From contig NZ_JAKNQQ010000002.1 of assembly GCF_022662475.1 (NCBI RefSeq), positions 372,001 through 436,000 of the forward strand: a stretch of DNA of 64,000 nucleotides, read 5' to 3'. Positions 1 to 7,895 of the stretch are shown here, piece by piece. The notes under the pieces were generated by a model. The model was not told where the DNA came from and did not search any database. It saw nothing but the letters and a program-made list of their open reading frames with translations. Position numbers and translations under genes: made by a program. This DNA comes from Sphingomonas sp. TREG-RG-20F-R18-01 (lineage in GTDB: Bacteria > Pseudomonadota > Alphaproteobacteria > Sphingomonadales > Sphingomonadaceae). How positions within the stretch are numbered: position 1 is the first letter of the stretch; the number at the start of each line of letters is the position of its first letter.

Positions 1-466
1 AGAATTCGCCGTCATGGTCGAGCGGCTCGCCGTTGAGCAGGGTCTTCAGGATCCGCATCAACTCGACCGTGCGCGCATAGCGCGGGCCGGAGCCGAGCGT
101 CTCGCCGGGCATGTCGGACGAGATGATGTTGACCGTCAGCCGCCCGCCGAGCAGCCGGTCGATCGTCGCGATCTGGCGCGCGAGTTGCGGCGGCCAGCTT
201 TCGCCAACGCGCACCGCCATCAGCAGCGCCATCCGCTTGAGCATCGGCGCGATCGCGGCGGCGAAGGCGGTGGTATCGATCCCGAGCGCATAGCCCGAGG
301 GAAGCAAGATGTTATCGAACCCGCCGGTCTCGGCCTGGAGGACGATGTCGCGGCAATGCTCCCAGCTCGACTTGAGCCTGGCATCGGGGACGCCGAGGAA
401 CTCGTAATCGTCGTCGCACAGCGCCGAGAACCAGCTGACCTCGCACGGCACGCGGGTCGCGCTCAT
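1..466 (-). CDS. SsuD/SmoC-like flavin-dependent monooxygenase (5' part only)
   Basis: About 155 N-terminal residues of a luciferase-like (LLM-class) TIM-barrel monooxygenase; the C-terminus lies beyond the left edge. The segment around WPPQLARQIATIDRLLGGR aligns with the conserved part of alkanesulfonate monooxygenase SsuD, but the N-terminus (EVSWFSALCDDDYEFLG) is unlike classical SsuD, suggesting a paralogue with another sulfonate substrate. The family uses FMNH2 and O2 to cleave C-SO3 bonds, giving an aldehyde and sulfite. The start ATG overlaps the stop of the upstream aldo/keto reductase (ATGA), so the two are co-translated. No flavin reductase, its usual partner, is visible. Family assignment is firm; the sulfoquinovose substrate is inferred from neighbours. 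Confidence 0.85.
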   Translation of the reverse strand, partial: MSATRVPCEVSWFSALCDDDYEFLGVPDARLKSSWEHCRDIVLQAETGGFDNILLPSGYALGIDTTAFAAAIAPMLKRMALLMAVRVGESWPPQLARQIATIDRLLGGRLTVNIISSDMPGETLGSGPRYARTVELMRILKTLLNGEPLDHDGEF

Positions 467-1380
467 GGCAGGCGTTCCCCGCGCGAGGCGATCAGCACAT
501 CGTACCAGCTCTGGCGGGTGAAGCGGACCTTGTAGACGTCGGCAATCTCGGCAATTCGGGCGACATTCTGCGTCCCGACGATCGGGATCGCGCGTGCCGG
601 ATGCGCCATGATCCAGGCATAGGCCGCAGCCGCGCGCGACACGCCGGCGTCCTGCGCGACTACGTCGAGCGCGACCGAGACCGCCTTGGAGCGATCGTCC
701 TCGGGCGACCCGATCCGCCCACCGCCGAGCGGCGACCAGGCGAGCACCGCATGGTCGCGTTCCATCGCGAGATCGAGCAGGCCGGTCTCGATCGGTCCCA
801 GCTCGAGCGGCGACAGCTCGGGCTGAAGGCTGGCGATCGGGATCGTGAGGAACGCCTCGAGCGCCCGGATCTGCGGAATCGTAAAGTTTGACACGCCGAC
901 CGCGCGGACCTTGCCCGACGACACCATCTGCTCGAGCGAACGCGCGAGTTCCTGCGGGTGGGTCAAAATGTCGGGCCGGTGGATCTGGTACAGGTCGACC
1001 TGGCCGACCCCGAGTCGCGTCAGCGAGTCCTCAAGTGCCTTGGTCAGATAGGCGGCACTCTGGTCGTAGGGGACCGGCGGGAGGATCCCGCCCTTGGTGG
1101 CAAGCACCATCCGGTCGCGCAGGGCGGAGTCCTCGGCAAACACCTTGCCGAGCAGCGACTCGGCATCGCCGAAACCGTCCACCCCATTGAATCCGTAGAT
1201 ATCGGCGGTGTCGAACAGCGTCACGCCCGCGTCGAACGCCGCATCGATCAGCGCGCGGCCTTCCGCCACGGTGGACTGGCCAAAGCGCCACATTCCCCAG
1301 GCGACCGGGCTGACCATCAATCCGCTCTTGCCGAGTGGACGCAATTCGGGTGTAAGGATGATCTCAGACATCGTTGTCAT
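463..1380 (-). CDS. Aldo/keto reductase (SmoB-like candidate)
   Basis: NAD(P)H-dependent TIM-barrel oxidoreductase of about 305 residues. The catalytic tetrad is visible: Asp57 and Tyr62 in DTADIYG, Lys96 in LATKGG and His134 in QIHRPD. The C-terminal PIVGTQNVARI segment is the usual cofactor-binding part. First gene of a minus-strand pair with the flavin monooxygenase (ATGA overlap). In the sulfoquinovose monooxygenase pathway an AKR reduces the 6-oxo-glucose released by the monooxygenase to glucose, which fits this context but is inference. Two ATGs are possible (1380 and 1371); neither has a good Shine-Dalgarno site. A palindromic operator candidate (1366-1379) overlaps the start region. 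Confidence 0.88.
   Translation of the reverse strand: MTTMSEIILTPELRPLGKSGLMVSPVAWGMWRFGQSTVAEGRALIDAAFDAGVTLFDTADIYGFNGVDGFGDAESLLGKVFAEDSALRDRMVLATKGGILPPVPYDQSAAYLTKALEDSLTRLGVGQVDLYQIHRPDILTHPQELARSLEQMVSSGKVRAVGVSNFTIPQIRALEAFLTIPIASLQPELSPLELGPIETGLLDLAMERDHAVLAWSPLGGGRIGSPEDDRSKAVSVALDVVAQDAGVSRAAAAYAWIMAHPARAIPIVGTQNVARIAEIADVYKVRFTRQSWYDVLIASRGERLP
1366..1379. promoter_or_regulatory. Candidate LacI-family operator, site 1
   Basis: On the minus strand this reads TGACAACGATGTCT, a near-perfect palindrome with the central CG typical of LacI-family operators. It lies between the divergent AKR and Gfo/Idh/MocA genes and overlaps the AKR start codons. It shares TGACA-R-CG-N-TGTC with the sites at 2572-2585 and 6511-6524. 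Confidence 0.6.
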
Positions 1381-1395
1381 ATAGAGGCGAAGACC

Positions 1396-2484
1396 TTGGC
1401 AGAGCAAGTGCGTTACGGGTTGGTCGGCACTGGCATGATGGGGGTGGAGCATATCGCCAACCTCGCGATCACCCCGGGCGCGGTCATCACCGCACTGGCC
1501 GATCCGGCGGAAGGTTCGCTCGGCTGGGCTCGCGATGCGCTCAGCGACCGTGCGAGCGGGGCGACCGCGTTCGGCTCGGTAGAGGCTCTGGCGGCGAGCG
1601 GTCTGTGCGATGCGGTGATCGTCTCCAGTCCGAACTATACGCATCGTAGCGTGCTCGAGCCGTTGTTCGATGCCGGCCTCCACATCCTGTGCGAAAAGCC
1701 GCTCGCGACGACGCTGGACGATTGCCGCTGGATCGTCGAGCGCGCAGACCGCAGCGACCGCGTGTTCTGGACCGCGATGGAATATCGCTACATGCCCCCC
1801 GCCCAGGCGTTCATCGAGGAAATCCGGAACGGTGCGATCGGGCGATTGCAGATGCTGTCGATCCGCGAGCATCGCTTCCCGTTTCTCGTCAAGGTCGCCG
1901 ACTGGAACCGCTTCAACCGCAACACCGGCGGGACGATGGTCGAGAAATGCTGCCATTTCTTCGACCTGATGCGGCTGATTACGCAGAGCGAGGCGGTGCG
2001 CGTCTATTGCTCGGGCGCGATGGACGTGAACCATGTCGACGAAAGCTATGGCGGCGAGCGGCCCGACATCATCGACAATAGCTACACCACCGTGGATTTC
2101 GCCAATGGGGTCCGCGCGATGCTCGACCTGTCGATGTTCGCGGACGGCGCGGTGAATCAGGAAGAGATCACCGCGGTCGGCGACCAGGCACGGCTCGACG
2201 TGCTGATTCCGGAGGGCGCTTTGGTCCATTCGCCGCGTGTCGGGTTCCGTAATCCCAAACAGGTGACGCGGCGCGTGGTCGAAGTCGAGCAGGCGGCGCT
2301 CGATGCGGGGAGCCACCACGGCTCGACCTTCTACGAGCATCAGCGGTTCAATGCAGCCGTGCGCGGCGCGGGGCCGGTCGAAGTGACCGCGCGCGACGGG
2401 ATGCTTGCGGTGGCAATCGGGACCGCGGCGGAGATCAGTGCACGAGAGAAACGCGTCGTCGAGATGAAGGAGCTGGGGTTCTGA
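1396..2484 (+). CDS. Gfo/Idh/MocA family NAD-dependent protein (possible NAD-dependent sulfoquinovosidase)
   Basis: About 362 residues. It has an N-terminal Rossmann domain with GLVGTGMMG near residues 8-16, the family signature EKPLATT at about 100-106, and a C-terminal alpha/beta domain with TGGTMVEKCCHFF near 178-189. The family includes sugar and inositol dehydrogenases and NAD-dependent glycosidases. Because it sits divergently from an SsuD-like monooxygenase and an AKR, a glycosidase acting on sulfoquinovosyl glycerol (the GH188 type, as I recall it) is an attractive but unproven reading; a plain sugar dehydrogenase is the alternative. No in-frame ATG lies at the expected start. TTG 1396, preceded by GAGGCG, is chosen; GTG 1408 is possible. 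Confidence 0.85.
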   Translation: MAEQVRYGLVGTGMMGVEHIANLAITPGAVITALADPAEGSLGWARDALSDRASGATAFGSVEALAASGLCDAVIVSSPNYTHRSVLEPLFDAGLHILCEKPLATTLDDCRWIVERADRSDRVFWTAMEYRYMPPAQAFIEEIRNGAIGRLQMLSIREHRFPFLVKVADWNRFNRNTGGTMVEKCCHFFDLMRLITQSEAVRVYCSGAMDVNHVDESYGGERPDIIDNSYTTVDFANGVRAMLDLSMFADGAVNQEEITAVGDQARLDVLIPEGALVHSPRVGFRNPKQVTRRVVEVEQAALDAGSHHGSTFYEHQRFNAAVRGAGPVEVTARDGMLAVAIGTAAEISAREKRVVEMKELGF

Positions 2485-2506
2485 TACTTTAATCCCACTC
2501 CCCCTC

Positions 2507-2533
2507 CCGTTCGTTTCGAGCGAAGTCGAACGG
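2507..2533. repeat. Short palindromic intergenic repeat (family D)
   Basis: Palindrome with arms CCGTTCG/CGAACGG around a GAGCGAAGTCG core. It belongs to the same family as the copies at 5150-5220 and 50586-50766 (TTCGACTTCGCTCAGCCCGAACGG type). It lies just after the Gfo/Idh/MocA stop. Confidence 0.6.
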
Positions 2534-2571
2534 ACGGAACGCGACAAGCACAACTTTACGCCGGGCAAGAC

Positions 2572-2585
2572 TGACAGCGGTGTCC
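2572..2585. promoter_or_regulatory. Candidate LacI-family operator, site 2
   Basis: TGACAGCGGTGTCC, a near-perfect palindrome with a central CG, 57 bp upstream of the TonB-dependent receptor start. It matches sites 1 and 3 except at the two variable positions flanking CG and at the last base. Confidence 0.6.
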
Positions 2586-2641
2586 GGGACCGCAAAAGAG
2601 CAATGCCCACCAAAGAAGTGGGATTTCTGTACAGGGAGGGA

Positions 2642-5038
2642 ATGATGATGACCAAGGGACGCTATCTCGCGGGAGCCGCCGGCTTCGCGCTGTTCGCCGC
2701 CAGTCCGCTCTGGGCGCAGACCGCGGTTTCCGCGCCGGACCAGAGACCCGCGCCCGTCGCCGAAGCGACCGCGCCGGTGCCCAACGCCCCCGACGAAGCC
2801 CCCCCCGGCGACATCATCGTCACCGCGCAGAAGCGCTCCGAACGGCTGCAGGACGTGCCGGTCGCGGTCAGCGTGATCTCGGGCGATGCGCTCGCGAGCC
2901 AGGGCAAGGTCAGCCTCGAGGGCGCGCAATATCTCGTTCCCACGCTCAACTTCCTCAAATCGGGGACGACTCTCAACCAGTCGCTGTTCCTGCGCGGAGT
3001 CGGCACGTCGACCTTCTCGATCGCGGGCGAGCCGTCGATCTCGACCGTGGTCGACGGCGTCGTCTACAGCCGCGCGGGCGAGGCGTTCGGCGATCTCGTC
3101 GACGTCGACCAGATCGAAGTGCTGCGCGGGCCGCAGGGCACGCTGTTCGGCAAGAACGCGAGCGCGGGCGTCATCAACATCATCTCCAAGAAACCGACGC
3201 GGACCTTGGGCGGCTATGTCGAGGCGGGGTTCTTCACCGACAGCGAATATCGCGGGCGCGCGGCGATCAACGTGCCGCTCGGCGACAGCGTGCGGTCGCG
3301 GCTGACCGGTTTCTACACCAATTACGACGGCAACATCCGCAACGCCGCGGTGAACAAGATCGTCAACGGGTTCGAACATTATGGCGGGCGTCTGCAGGTC
3401 GATGCGGATGCCGGGCCCAACGTGAAGCTCGCCTTCATCGCGGATTACCACCACAATAACGACGATTGCTGTGGCGAGGTGATCGCCACCGGGCCGATCA
3501 ATCCCGCGACGGGCGCGTTCGTCACCAACCCATCGTCGAGCGCGCTGCCGACCCCGCGCGGCACCGATACGCGCTCGATCGCGCAGGATCTGGTGACGCG
3601 GACGAAGGAGACCGGCTACGGTTTCTCGCTCCAGGCGGACATCAGCGCGGGGACGCAGACCGTCACATCGATCACCGCCTATCGCAACTACAAGAACACC
3701 GAGATCCGCGACGGCGATTTCCTGCCGGGCGCCTATGTCGGGTTCAACCAGCTCCACGATTTCGGGCCGCAGACCGGCGACACGTTCAGCCAGGAGCTGC
3801 GGCTGACCTCGCCCGGCAACCAGTTCCTGACCTATGTGCTGGGGGCTTATTATTCGCGCGCGGCGAGCGAGCGGATCTTCACGCGCAACGACGTGGTCTG
3901 CAACACCACCCCAGGGACGACCCCCAACCCGCTGGTGCCGTGCGGCAGCGCGGGCGCGCCGCGCACGACCGCGCCGAGTGGCACCGCCGATTTCGGGTCG
4001 GTGTTCAAGAACATGGCGCTGTTCGGGCAGGGCACGCTCAATCTTGCCGAGCGGTTTCGGCTGATCGGTGGCTTGCGCTACACGGTCGACCAGCTCGATG
4101 TGTTCCATTCGCGCGTCACAGCGCTGGCCGGGCCGGGGATCAACGGCAATTTCGATCAGGGCGTGTACAACGGCGGGCTCGGTGGCGGCGTGTCCAACGG
4201 CATCCCGTTCCGCGCCAAGGCGACCAACGAGAATCTGTCGGGGAAGGCGGGCGTCCAGTTCGACATCAACCGCGGGTCGACGGCCTATGCGACCTTTGCG
4301 CGCGGCTATAAGGGGCCGGCGTTCAACGTCTTTTACAACCTGACCGCTACGGGAACGAACACGATCGCGCCGGAAACGTCGGATTCGTACGAGATCGGGT
4401 TGAAGAACACGTTCCTTGGCGGCAAGCTGACGCTCAACCTCGCGGCTTATTACGCCAAGTATCACAATTTCCAGGCGAACAACCCTGACTTGGTCGCTGG
4501 CGTGGTCGTCACGCGCTTTACCAATGCGGGCGACGTTTCGACCCGCGGCGGCGAACTCGACGCGACGTTCCGGCCGATCCGCGACCTGAGTTTCACAGGG
4601 GGCGTCGCGTACACTGACGCGCATGTCGACCAGTTCAACGCGCCTGCGGGGGCGGCGGTGGTCCCGGCGGGAACGCCGCTCGGGTTTGCCCCCAAGTGGA
4701 AGGGTAACCTCAGCGCCGATTATCGTGTGCGGACCGGCGGTTTCGCGGACATTTTCCTCGGCGCGCAGGGGGCCTACCAGAGCAGCGAACTCGCGCTGTT
4801 CTCGGCGGATGCGGTGCAGCGGCGGCTGGGGACGATCGGCGCGTACGGGCTGGTCAATCTGAGCGTCGGGCTGGCCACGCCGGACGATCACTACAAGCTG
4901 ACCTTCCAGGTGCGGAACCTGTTCGACCAGAGCTTCGCCGCGTCGATCATCAACGGCGGCCCGGGCCAGGCGTATCGCTACCAGATCCCGCGCGATGCGG
5001 ACCGGTATTTCGGGGTGACCGGGCGGGTTACGTTCTAA
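2642..5038 (+). CDS. TonB-dependent outer-membrane receptor
   Basis: About 798 residues. A signal peptide ends near residue 25 (SPLWAQ); a plug domain follows, with the TonB-box-like DIIVTAQKR stretch and VLRGPQGTLFGKNASAG, then a beta-barrel ending in an aromatic C-terminus (YFGVTGRVTF). It actively imports a ligand across the outer membrane using TonB-ExbBD energy. The start is the first of three consecutive ATGs, placed after a strong AGGGAGGGA site; an upstream in-frame ATG (2603) is rejected because it would precede the signal peptide. It lies in the putative sulfo-sugar locus and carries its own operator candidate, so the ligand is probably the locus substrate (inference). Confidence 0.93.
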   Translation: MMMTKGRYLAGAAGFALFAASPLWAQTAVSAPDQRPAPVAEATAPVPNAPDEAPPGDIIVTAQKRSERLQDVPVAVSVISGDALASQGKVSLEGAQYLVPTLNFLKSGTTLNQSLFLRGVGTSTFSIAGEPSISTVVDGVVYSRAGEAFGDLVDVDQIEVLRGPQGTLFGKNASAGVINIISKKPTRTLGGYVEAGFFTDSEYRGRAAINVPLGDSVRSRLTGFYTNYDGNIRNAAVNKIVNGFEHYGGRLQVDADAGPNVKLAFIADYHHNNDDCCGEVIATGPINPATGAFVTNPSSSALPTPRGTDTRSIAQDLVTRTKETGYGFSLQADISAGTQTVTSITAYRNYKNTEIRDGDFLPGAYVGFNQLHDFGPQTGDTFSQELRLTSPGNQFLTYVLGAYYSRAASERIFTRNDVVCNTTPGTTPNPLVPCGSAGAPRTTAPSGTADFGSVFKNMALFGQGTLNLAERFRLIGGLRYTVDQLDVFHSRVTALAGPGINGNFDQGVYNGGLGGGVSNGIPFRAKATNENLSGKAGVQFDINRGSTAYATFARGYKGPAFNVFYNLTATGTNTIAPETSDSYEIGLKNTFLGGKLTLNLAAYYAKYHNFQANNPDLVAGVVVTRFTNAGDVSTRGGELDATFRPIRDLSFTGGVAYTDAHVDQFNAPAGAAVVPAGTPLGFAPKWKGNLSADYRVRTGGFADIFLGAQGAYQSSELALFSADAVQRRLGTIGAYGLVNLSVGLATPDDHYKLTFQVRNLFDQSFAASIINGGPGQAYRYQIPRDADRYFGVTGRVTF

Positions 5039-5043
5039 GCTTT

Positions 5044-5119
5044 GTTCTCCCGCGCAGGCGGGAGTCCAGGGTCACAGGCGTTGCGCGTGGGCTCTGGGCT
5101 CCCGCCCGCGCGGGAGAAC
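5044..5119. repeat. Long inverted repeat (family A) after the TonB receptor gene
   Basis: Arms of about 26 bp (GTTCTCCCGCGCAGGCGGG... and its near complement ending CCGCGCGGGAGAAC). It starts six bases after the receptor stop, so the transcript would form a stable hairpin there and could act as a transcript 3' end. Related copies lie at 29798-29886 and 43379-43464. Confidence 0.7.
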
Positions 5120-5149
5120 GGTGGGGGTGAGGGGCGGACGTTCGCATCA

Positions 5150-5220
5150 ACCGTTCGGGCTGAGCGAAGTCGAAGCTCCTCGCGCAGCGCCAGCCCTTCG
5201 ACTGCGCTCCGGGCGAACGG
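5150..5220. repeat. Inverted repeat (family D)
   Basis: Left arm ACCGTTCGGGCTGAGCGAAG and right arm ending in CTCCGGGCGAACGG, with GTCGAAG/CTTCGAC inner pairing. It lies between the convergent TonB receptor and MFS genes. Confidence 0.65.
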
Positions 5221-5241
5221 AGGGGGCATGTGCAAGCTCCC

Positions 5242-6483
5242 TCAATGCGCCACCACCAACCCGTCCCCGCGCTCGCTCTCGTCGATCGGCACGATCCGCG
5301 GGATCAGCAAATGGATCGCGAGCAGCGCGGTCAGATACGACCCAGCGCAGATCGCCAGCGCCGGCCCGTACCCCCAGCCGTGCGCGAGCGCATAGGCCTG
5401 GAACTGGATCATCCCGATCGAACACAGATTGCCGCAGAACGCCGCGATCCCGATCCGCGACCCGACCGAACGCGCGGGCGTGATATCGGTCACCACCCCG
5501 AACACGTTGGTCGAAAACCCCTGGTGCGCGAACAGCACGAGCCCCAGCAGCATAGCTGCCGACCACGGGCTCGAAACGCTCTGCACGAACACCACCGGCA
5601 GCACGAGCAGCGCATAACCCAGCATCGTCACCTTGCGCGCGCGGTTGACGCTCCACCCCGCCGCCATCAGCCGCGAGGGGAGAAACCCGCCGGTCAGCGC
5701 GCCGCACGCCGCGAGCACATAGACCAAAGCGACCGGCAACCCGAGCTTGCCCTGTTCCATCCCGAACAGCCGGTGGAACAGGTCGGGCAGCCACAGCAGC
5801 ATGAAGAACCACACCTGATCTGACAGCACCTTGGCGATCGCGATCGCGAGCGTACCGCGCGTCCACAGCACTTTCAGCCACGGCACGGGGGCGGGCGCGA
5901 CCGCGTCGAGCGCGACCGGCTGGACGCGGATCGCGAACCACACGACGACCCAGATCAGCCCGAGCCCGCCCGCGACGAGGAACGCCGCCTGCCATCCGAA
6001 CGCGAGTGCGAGCGCAGGAATGAACAACGGCGTGACGATCGCACCGATATTGGGCGCGGTATTGCCGATCCCCAAAGCGATCTGGCGGTCTTTGTGGTTG
6101 AAATAGGTCGCCGCCGACTTGACCGCGGCGGGGGTGCCGACCGATTCCGCGATCCCGAGCAGGATCCGCGCGGCGAAGAAGGCGGGGACGGTGGTGGCAA
6201 AGGCATGCGCCATCCCCGCGAGGCTCCACATTAGCACCCCGAGCGCGAACCCGATCCGCAAGCCCACCCGGTCGAGGAACCAGCCGGTGCCGAGGAAGGC
6301 GAACGCGGTCGCGACCTGGAAGGCGGTGCCCATGTTGGCATAGTCCTGGTCGGACCAGCGGAACTGCGCCTCCAGCGTGGGCTTGAGCAGCGCAAGGATT
6401 TGCCGGTCGACATAGTTGAGCATGACCGCGACGAACACCATCGCGACGATGATCCACCGGGCTGCGCCACCTCGCATTGCCAT
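5242..6483 (-). CDS. MFS transporter, anion:cation symporter (ACS)-like
   Basis: About 413 residues with roughly twelve hydrophobic segments. The N-terminus NYVDRQILALL and the loop after TM2 (GWFLDRVGLRIG) are typical of the ACS family, which carries hexuronates, galactonate and other organic anions. It probably moves an anionic sugar or sulfonate across the inner membrane, paired with the TonB receptor it faces. Start ATG 6483 has AGGAGTGG eight bases upstream; longer in-frame starts run through the promoter and operator and are rejected. Operator candidate site 3 lies 28 bp upstream of the start. Confidence 0.9.
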   Translation of the reverse strand: MAMRGGAARWIIVAMVFVAVMLNYVDRQILALLKPTLEAQFRWSDQDYANMGTAFQVATAFAFLGTGWFLDRVGLRIGFALGVLMWSLAGMAHAFATTVPAFFAARILLGIAESVGTPAAVKSAATYFNHKDRQIALGIGNTAPNIGAIVTPLFIPALALAFGWQAAFLVAGGLGLIWVVVWFAIRVQPVALDAVAPAPVPWLKVLWTRGTLAIAIAKVLSDQVWFFMLLWLPDLFHRLFGMEQGKLGLPVALVYVLAACGALTGGFLPSRLMAAGWSVNRARKVTMLGYALLVLPVVFVQSVSSPWSAAMLLGLVLFAHQGFSTNVFGVVTDITPARSVGSRIGIAAFCGNLCSIGMIQFQAYALAHGWGYGPALAICAGSYLTALLAIHLLIPRIVPIDESERGDGLVVAH

Positions 6484-6510
6484 ATGCGCTCCACTCCTGT
6501 CTTTTTGTTG

Positions 6511-6524
6511 AGACAGCGTTGTCA
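6511..6524. promoter_or_regulatory. Candidate LacI-family operator, site 3
   Basis: On the minus strand TGACAACGCTGTCT, differing from site 1 at one base. It sits in the promoter region of the MFS gene. Together with sites 1 and 2 it suggests one regulator acts on all three transcription units. Confidence 0.62.
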
Positions 6525-6565
6525 GATATCGTTGCGTTCGGCTAGACTCGAACGCACTCCGTCGC

Positions 6566-6645
6566 CCGGTCTTGTCCCCGGGTCTGCCGCGCTCCAAGAC
6601 ATGAAGGTGCGGTGTGCGGCACGGTGAACCCCGGGACAAGCCCGG
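6566..6645. repeat. Inverted repeat between MFS and YeiH-like genes
   Basis: Arms CCGGTCTTGTCCCCGGGT and ACCCCGGGACAAGCCCGG, about 18 bp each with few mismatches, separated by a loop of about 44 bp. Confidence 0.6.
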
Positions 6646-6674
6646 GGTGACGCAAAAAGGGTCGGTGAAGCGCG

Positions 6675-7751
6675 ATGGCATCCAGGCAACCGAACCGTCC
6701 GCTGCCGATGGCGGCCGATCTCTACGGCGACCTGTATGGCGACGTCTCCGCAACGCCCAAACGCGACTGGCGCGGGTATGCGCCGGGGCTGGTGGTGGTC
6801 GTGATGGGGACGCTCGCCGCGGGGTTCCTGTCGGACCATTACGGCGTGCCGCTGACGCTGATGGCATTGCTGATCGGGCTGGCGCTCAATTTTCTCAGCG
6901 CAGATTCGCGGCTGACGCCGGGGCTGGCGTTTGCGTCGCGCTCGCTATTGCGGTCGGGGATCGTGCTGGTCGGTGTGCGGATCACCTTCGGGCAGATCGT
7001 CGCGCTCGGGCCGGTCGCGTTGCTGTGCGTGGTGGCGATCGTCGCGCTGACGATGGCGGCGGGGGTGTTCGCGGCGCGGCGGTTCGGGTTCGATACCGCG
7101 TTCGGGTTGCTTGCGGGCGGGTCGGTCGCAATCTGCGGCGCGTCCGCCGCGATGGCGCTGGCGACGACGCTGGGGGAGAAACGCACGACGCAGGCGCAGC
7201 TGACGCTGGTGCTGGTCGGCATCTCGGCGATGAGCGCGTCGGCGATGATGCTGTATCCGTTGGTCGCACATGCGCTCCATATGAGCGATCTCAAGGCCGG
7301 GTTCCTGCTCGGCGCTTCGATCCACGACGTCGCGCAGGCGCTTGGCGCGGGCTATTCCTATTCGGACGGTGCGGGCGGAATCGCCGCGATCGTCAAGCTG
7401 ACGCGCGTGGCGTTGCTTGCGCCGGTGCTGGCGGTAGTCGCGGTGGGGCTCGCGCGGTTCGATCCGACCGGCGGGGCGGGCAAGGCCAAGGGGCCGGGCG
7501 TGCCGTGGTTCGTGGTCGGGTTCTTCGTGCTGGCAGGCATCAATTCGTTCGGGGTGATCCCGCCAATCGTCGCGACCGGCGCGGAGAAAGCGGCGGCGGC
7601 GATGCTCGCGGCGGCGGTGACCGCGACCGCGATCCGCTCGCCGCTCGCGCAATTGCTCGAGGCGGGGCCAAAGCCGTTGCTCGTGATCCTGATCGCGACG
7701 GTAGCGGCGTTTGCGTTCGCGCTTGCGGCGGCGGTGTTCCTGATCGGGTGA
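6675..7751 (+). CDS. YeiH/UPF0324 family putative sulfate (sulfite) exporter
   Basis: 358 residues, about ten hydrophobic segments. The conserved family blocks are present: SLLRSGIVLVGVRITFGQI near 95-112, AGGSVAICGASAAMA near 146-160, and GASIHDVAQALGAGY near 213-227. The family is annotated as putative sulfate exporters on genomic grounds; transport has rarely been shown directly. Its position among an SsuD-like monooxygenase, uptake genes and regulator fits disposal of the sulfite released by desulfonation. Start ATG 6675 is preceded by GGTGAAGCG; ATG 6708 is a possible alternative. Confidence 0.88.
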   Translation: MASRQPNRPLPMAADLYGDLYGDVSATPKRDWRGYAPGLVVVVMGTLAAGFLSDHYGVPLTLMALLIGLALNFLSADSRLTPGLAFASRSLLRSGIVLVGVRITFGQIVALGPVALLCVVAIVALTMAAGVFAARRFGFDTAFGLLAGGSVAICGASAAMALATTLGEKRTTQAQLTLVLVGISAMSASAMMLYPLVAHALHMSDLKAGFLLGASIHDVAQALGAGYSYSDGAGGIAAIVKLTRVALLAPVLAVVAVGLARFDPTGGAGKAKGPGVPWFVVGFFVLAGINSFGVIPPIVATGAEKAAAAMLAAAVTATAIRSPLAQLLEAGPKPLLVILIATVAAFAFALAAAVFLIG

Positions 7752-7770
7752 GTCACCCCTGATCCATAGC

Positions 7771-7864
7771 GCCGTCATGCTGAACTCGTTTCAGCATCCA
7801 CTTTCCGCCTGGCCCGTCAGCCCGTGTGGCGCGGTGGACCCTGAAACGAGTTCAGGGTGACGGC
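7771..7864. repeat. Imperfect inverted repeat with nested palindromes (family C)
   Basis: Two 30-bp arms (from GCCGTCATGCTGAACTCG and its near complement) differ only in compensated inner positions, and each arm is itself palindromic (CTGAACTCGTTTCAG). It sits between the convergent YeiH-like and LacI genes and could end transcription from both sides. Confidence 0.75.
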
Positions 7865-7895
7865 ACGGGTATGGGGCGACCGAAGTGGTGACGGT

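Noticed and set aside
463..2655. Long N-terminal extension of the aldo/keto reductase
   Set aside because: The extra 420 residues are antisense to the Gfo/Idh/MocA gene; the AKR fold begins at the ATG near 1380.
2489..4891. 800-residue open frame on the minus strand opposite the TonB receptor
   Set aside because: It is antisense to a gene with clear signal peptide, plug and barrel motifs; its translation is Arg/Asp/Glu/Gln-rich without domains, the usual high-GC shadow.
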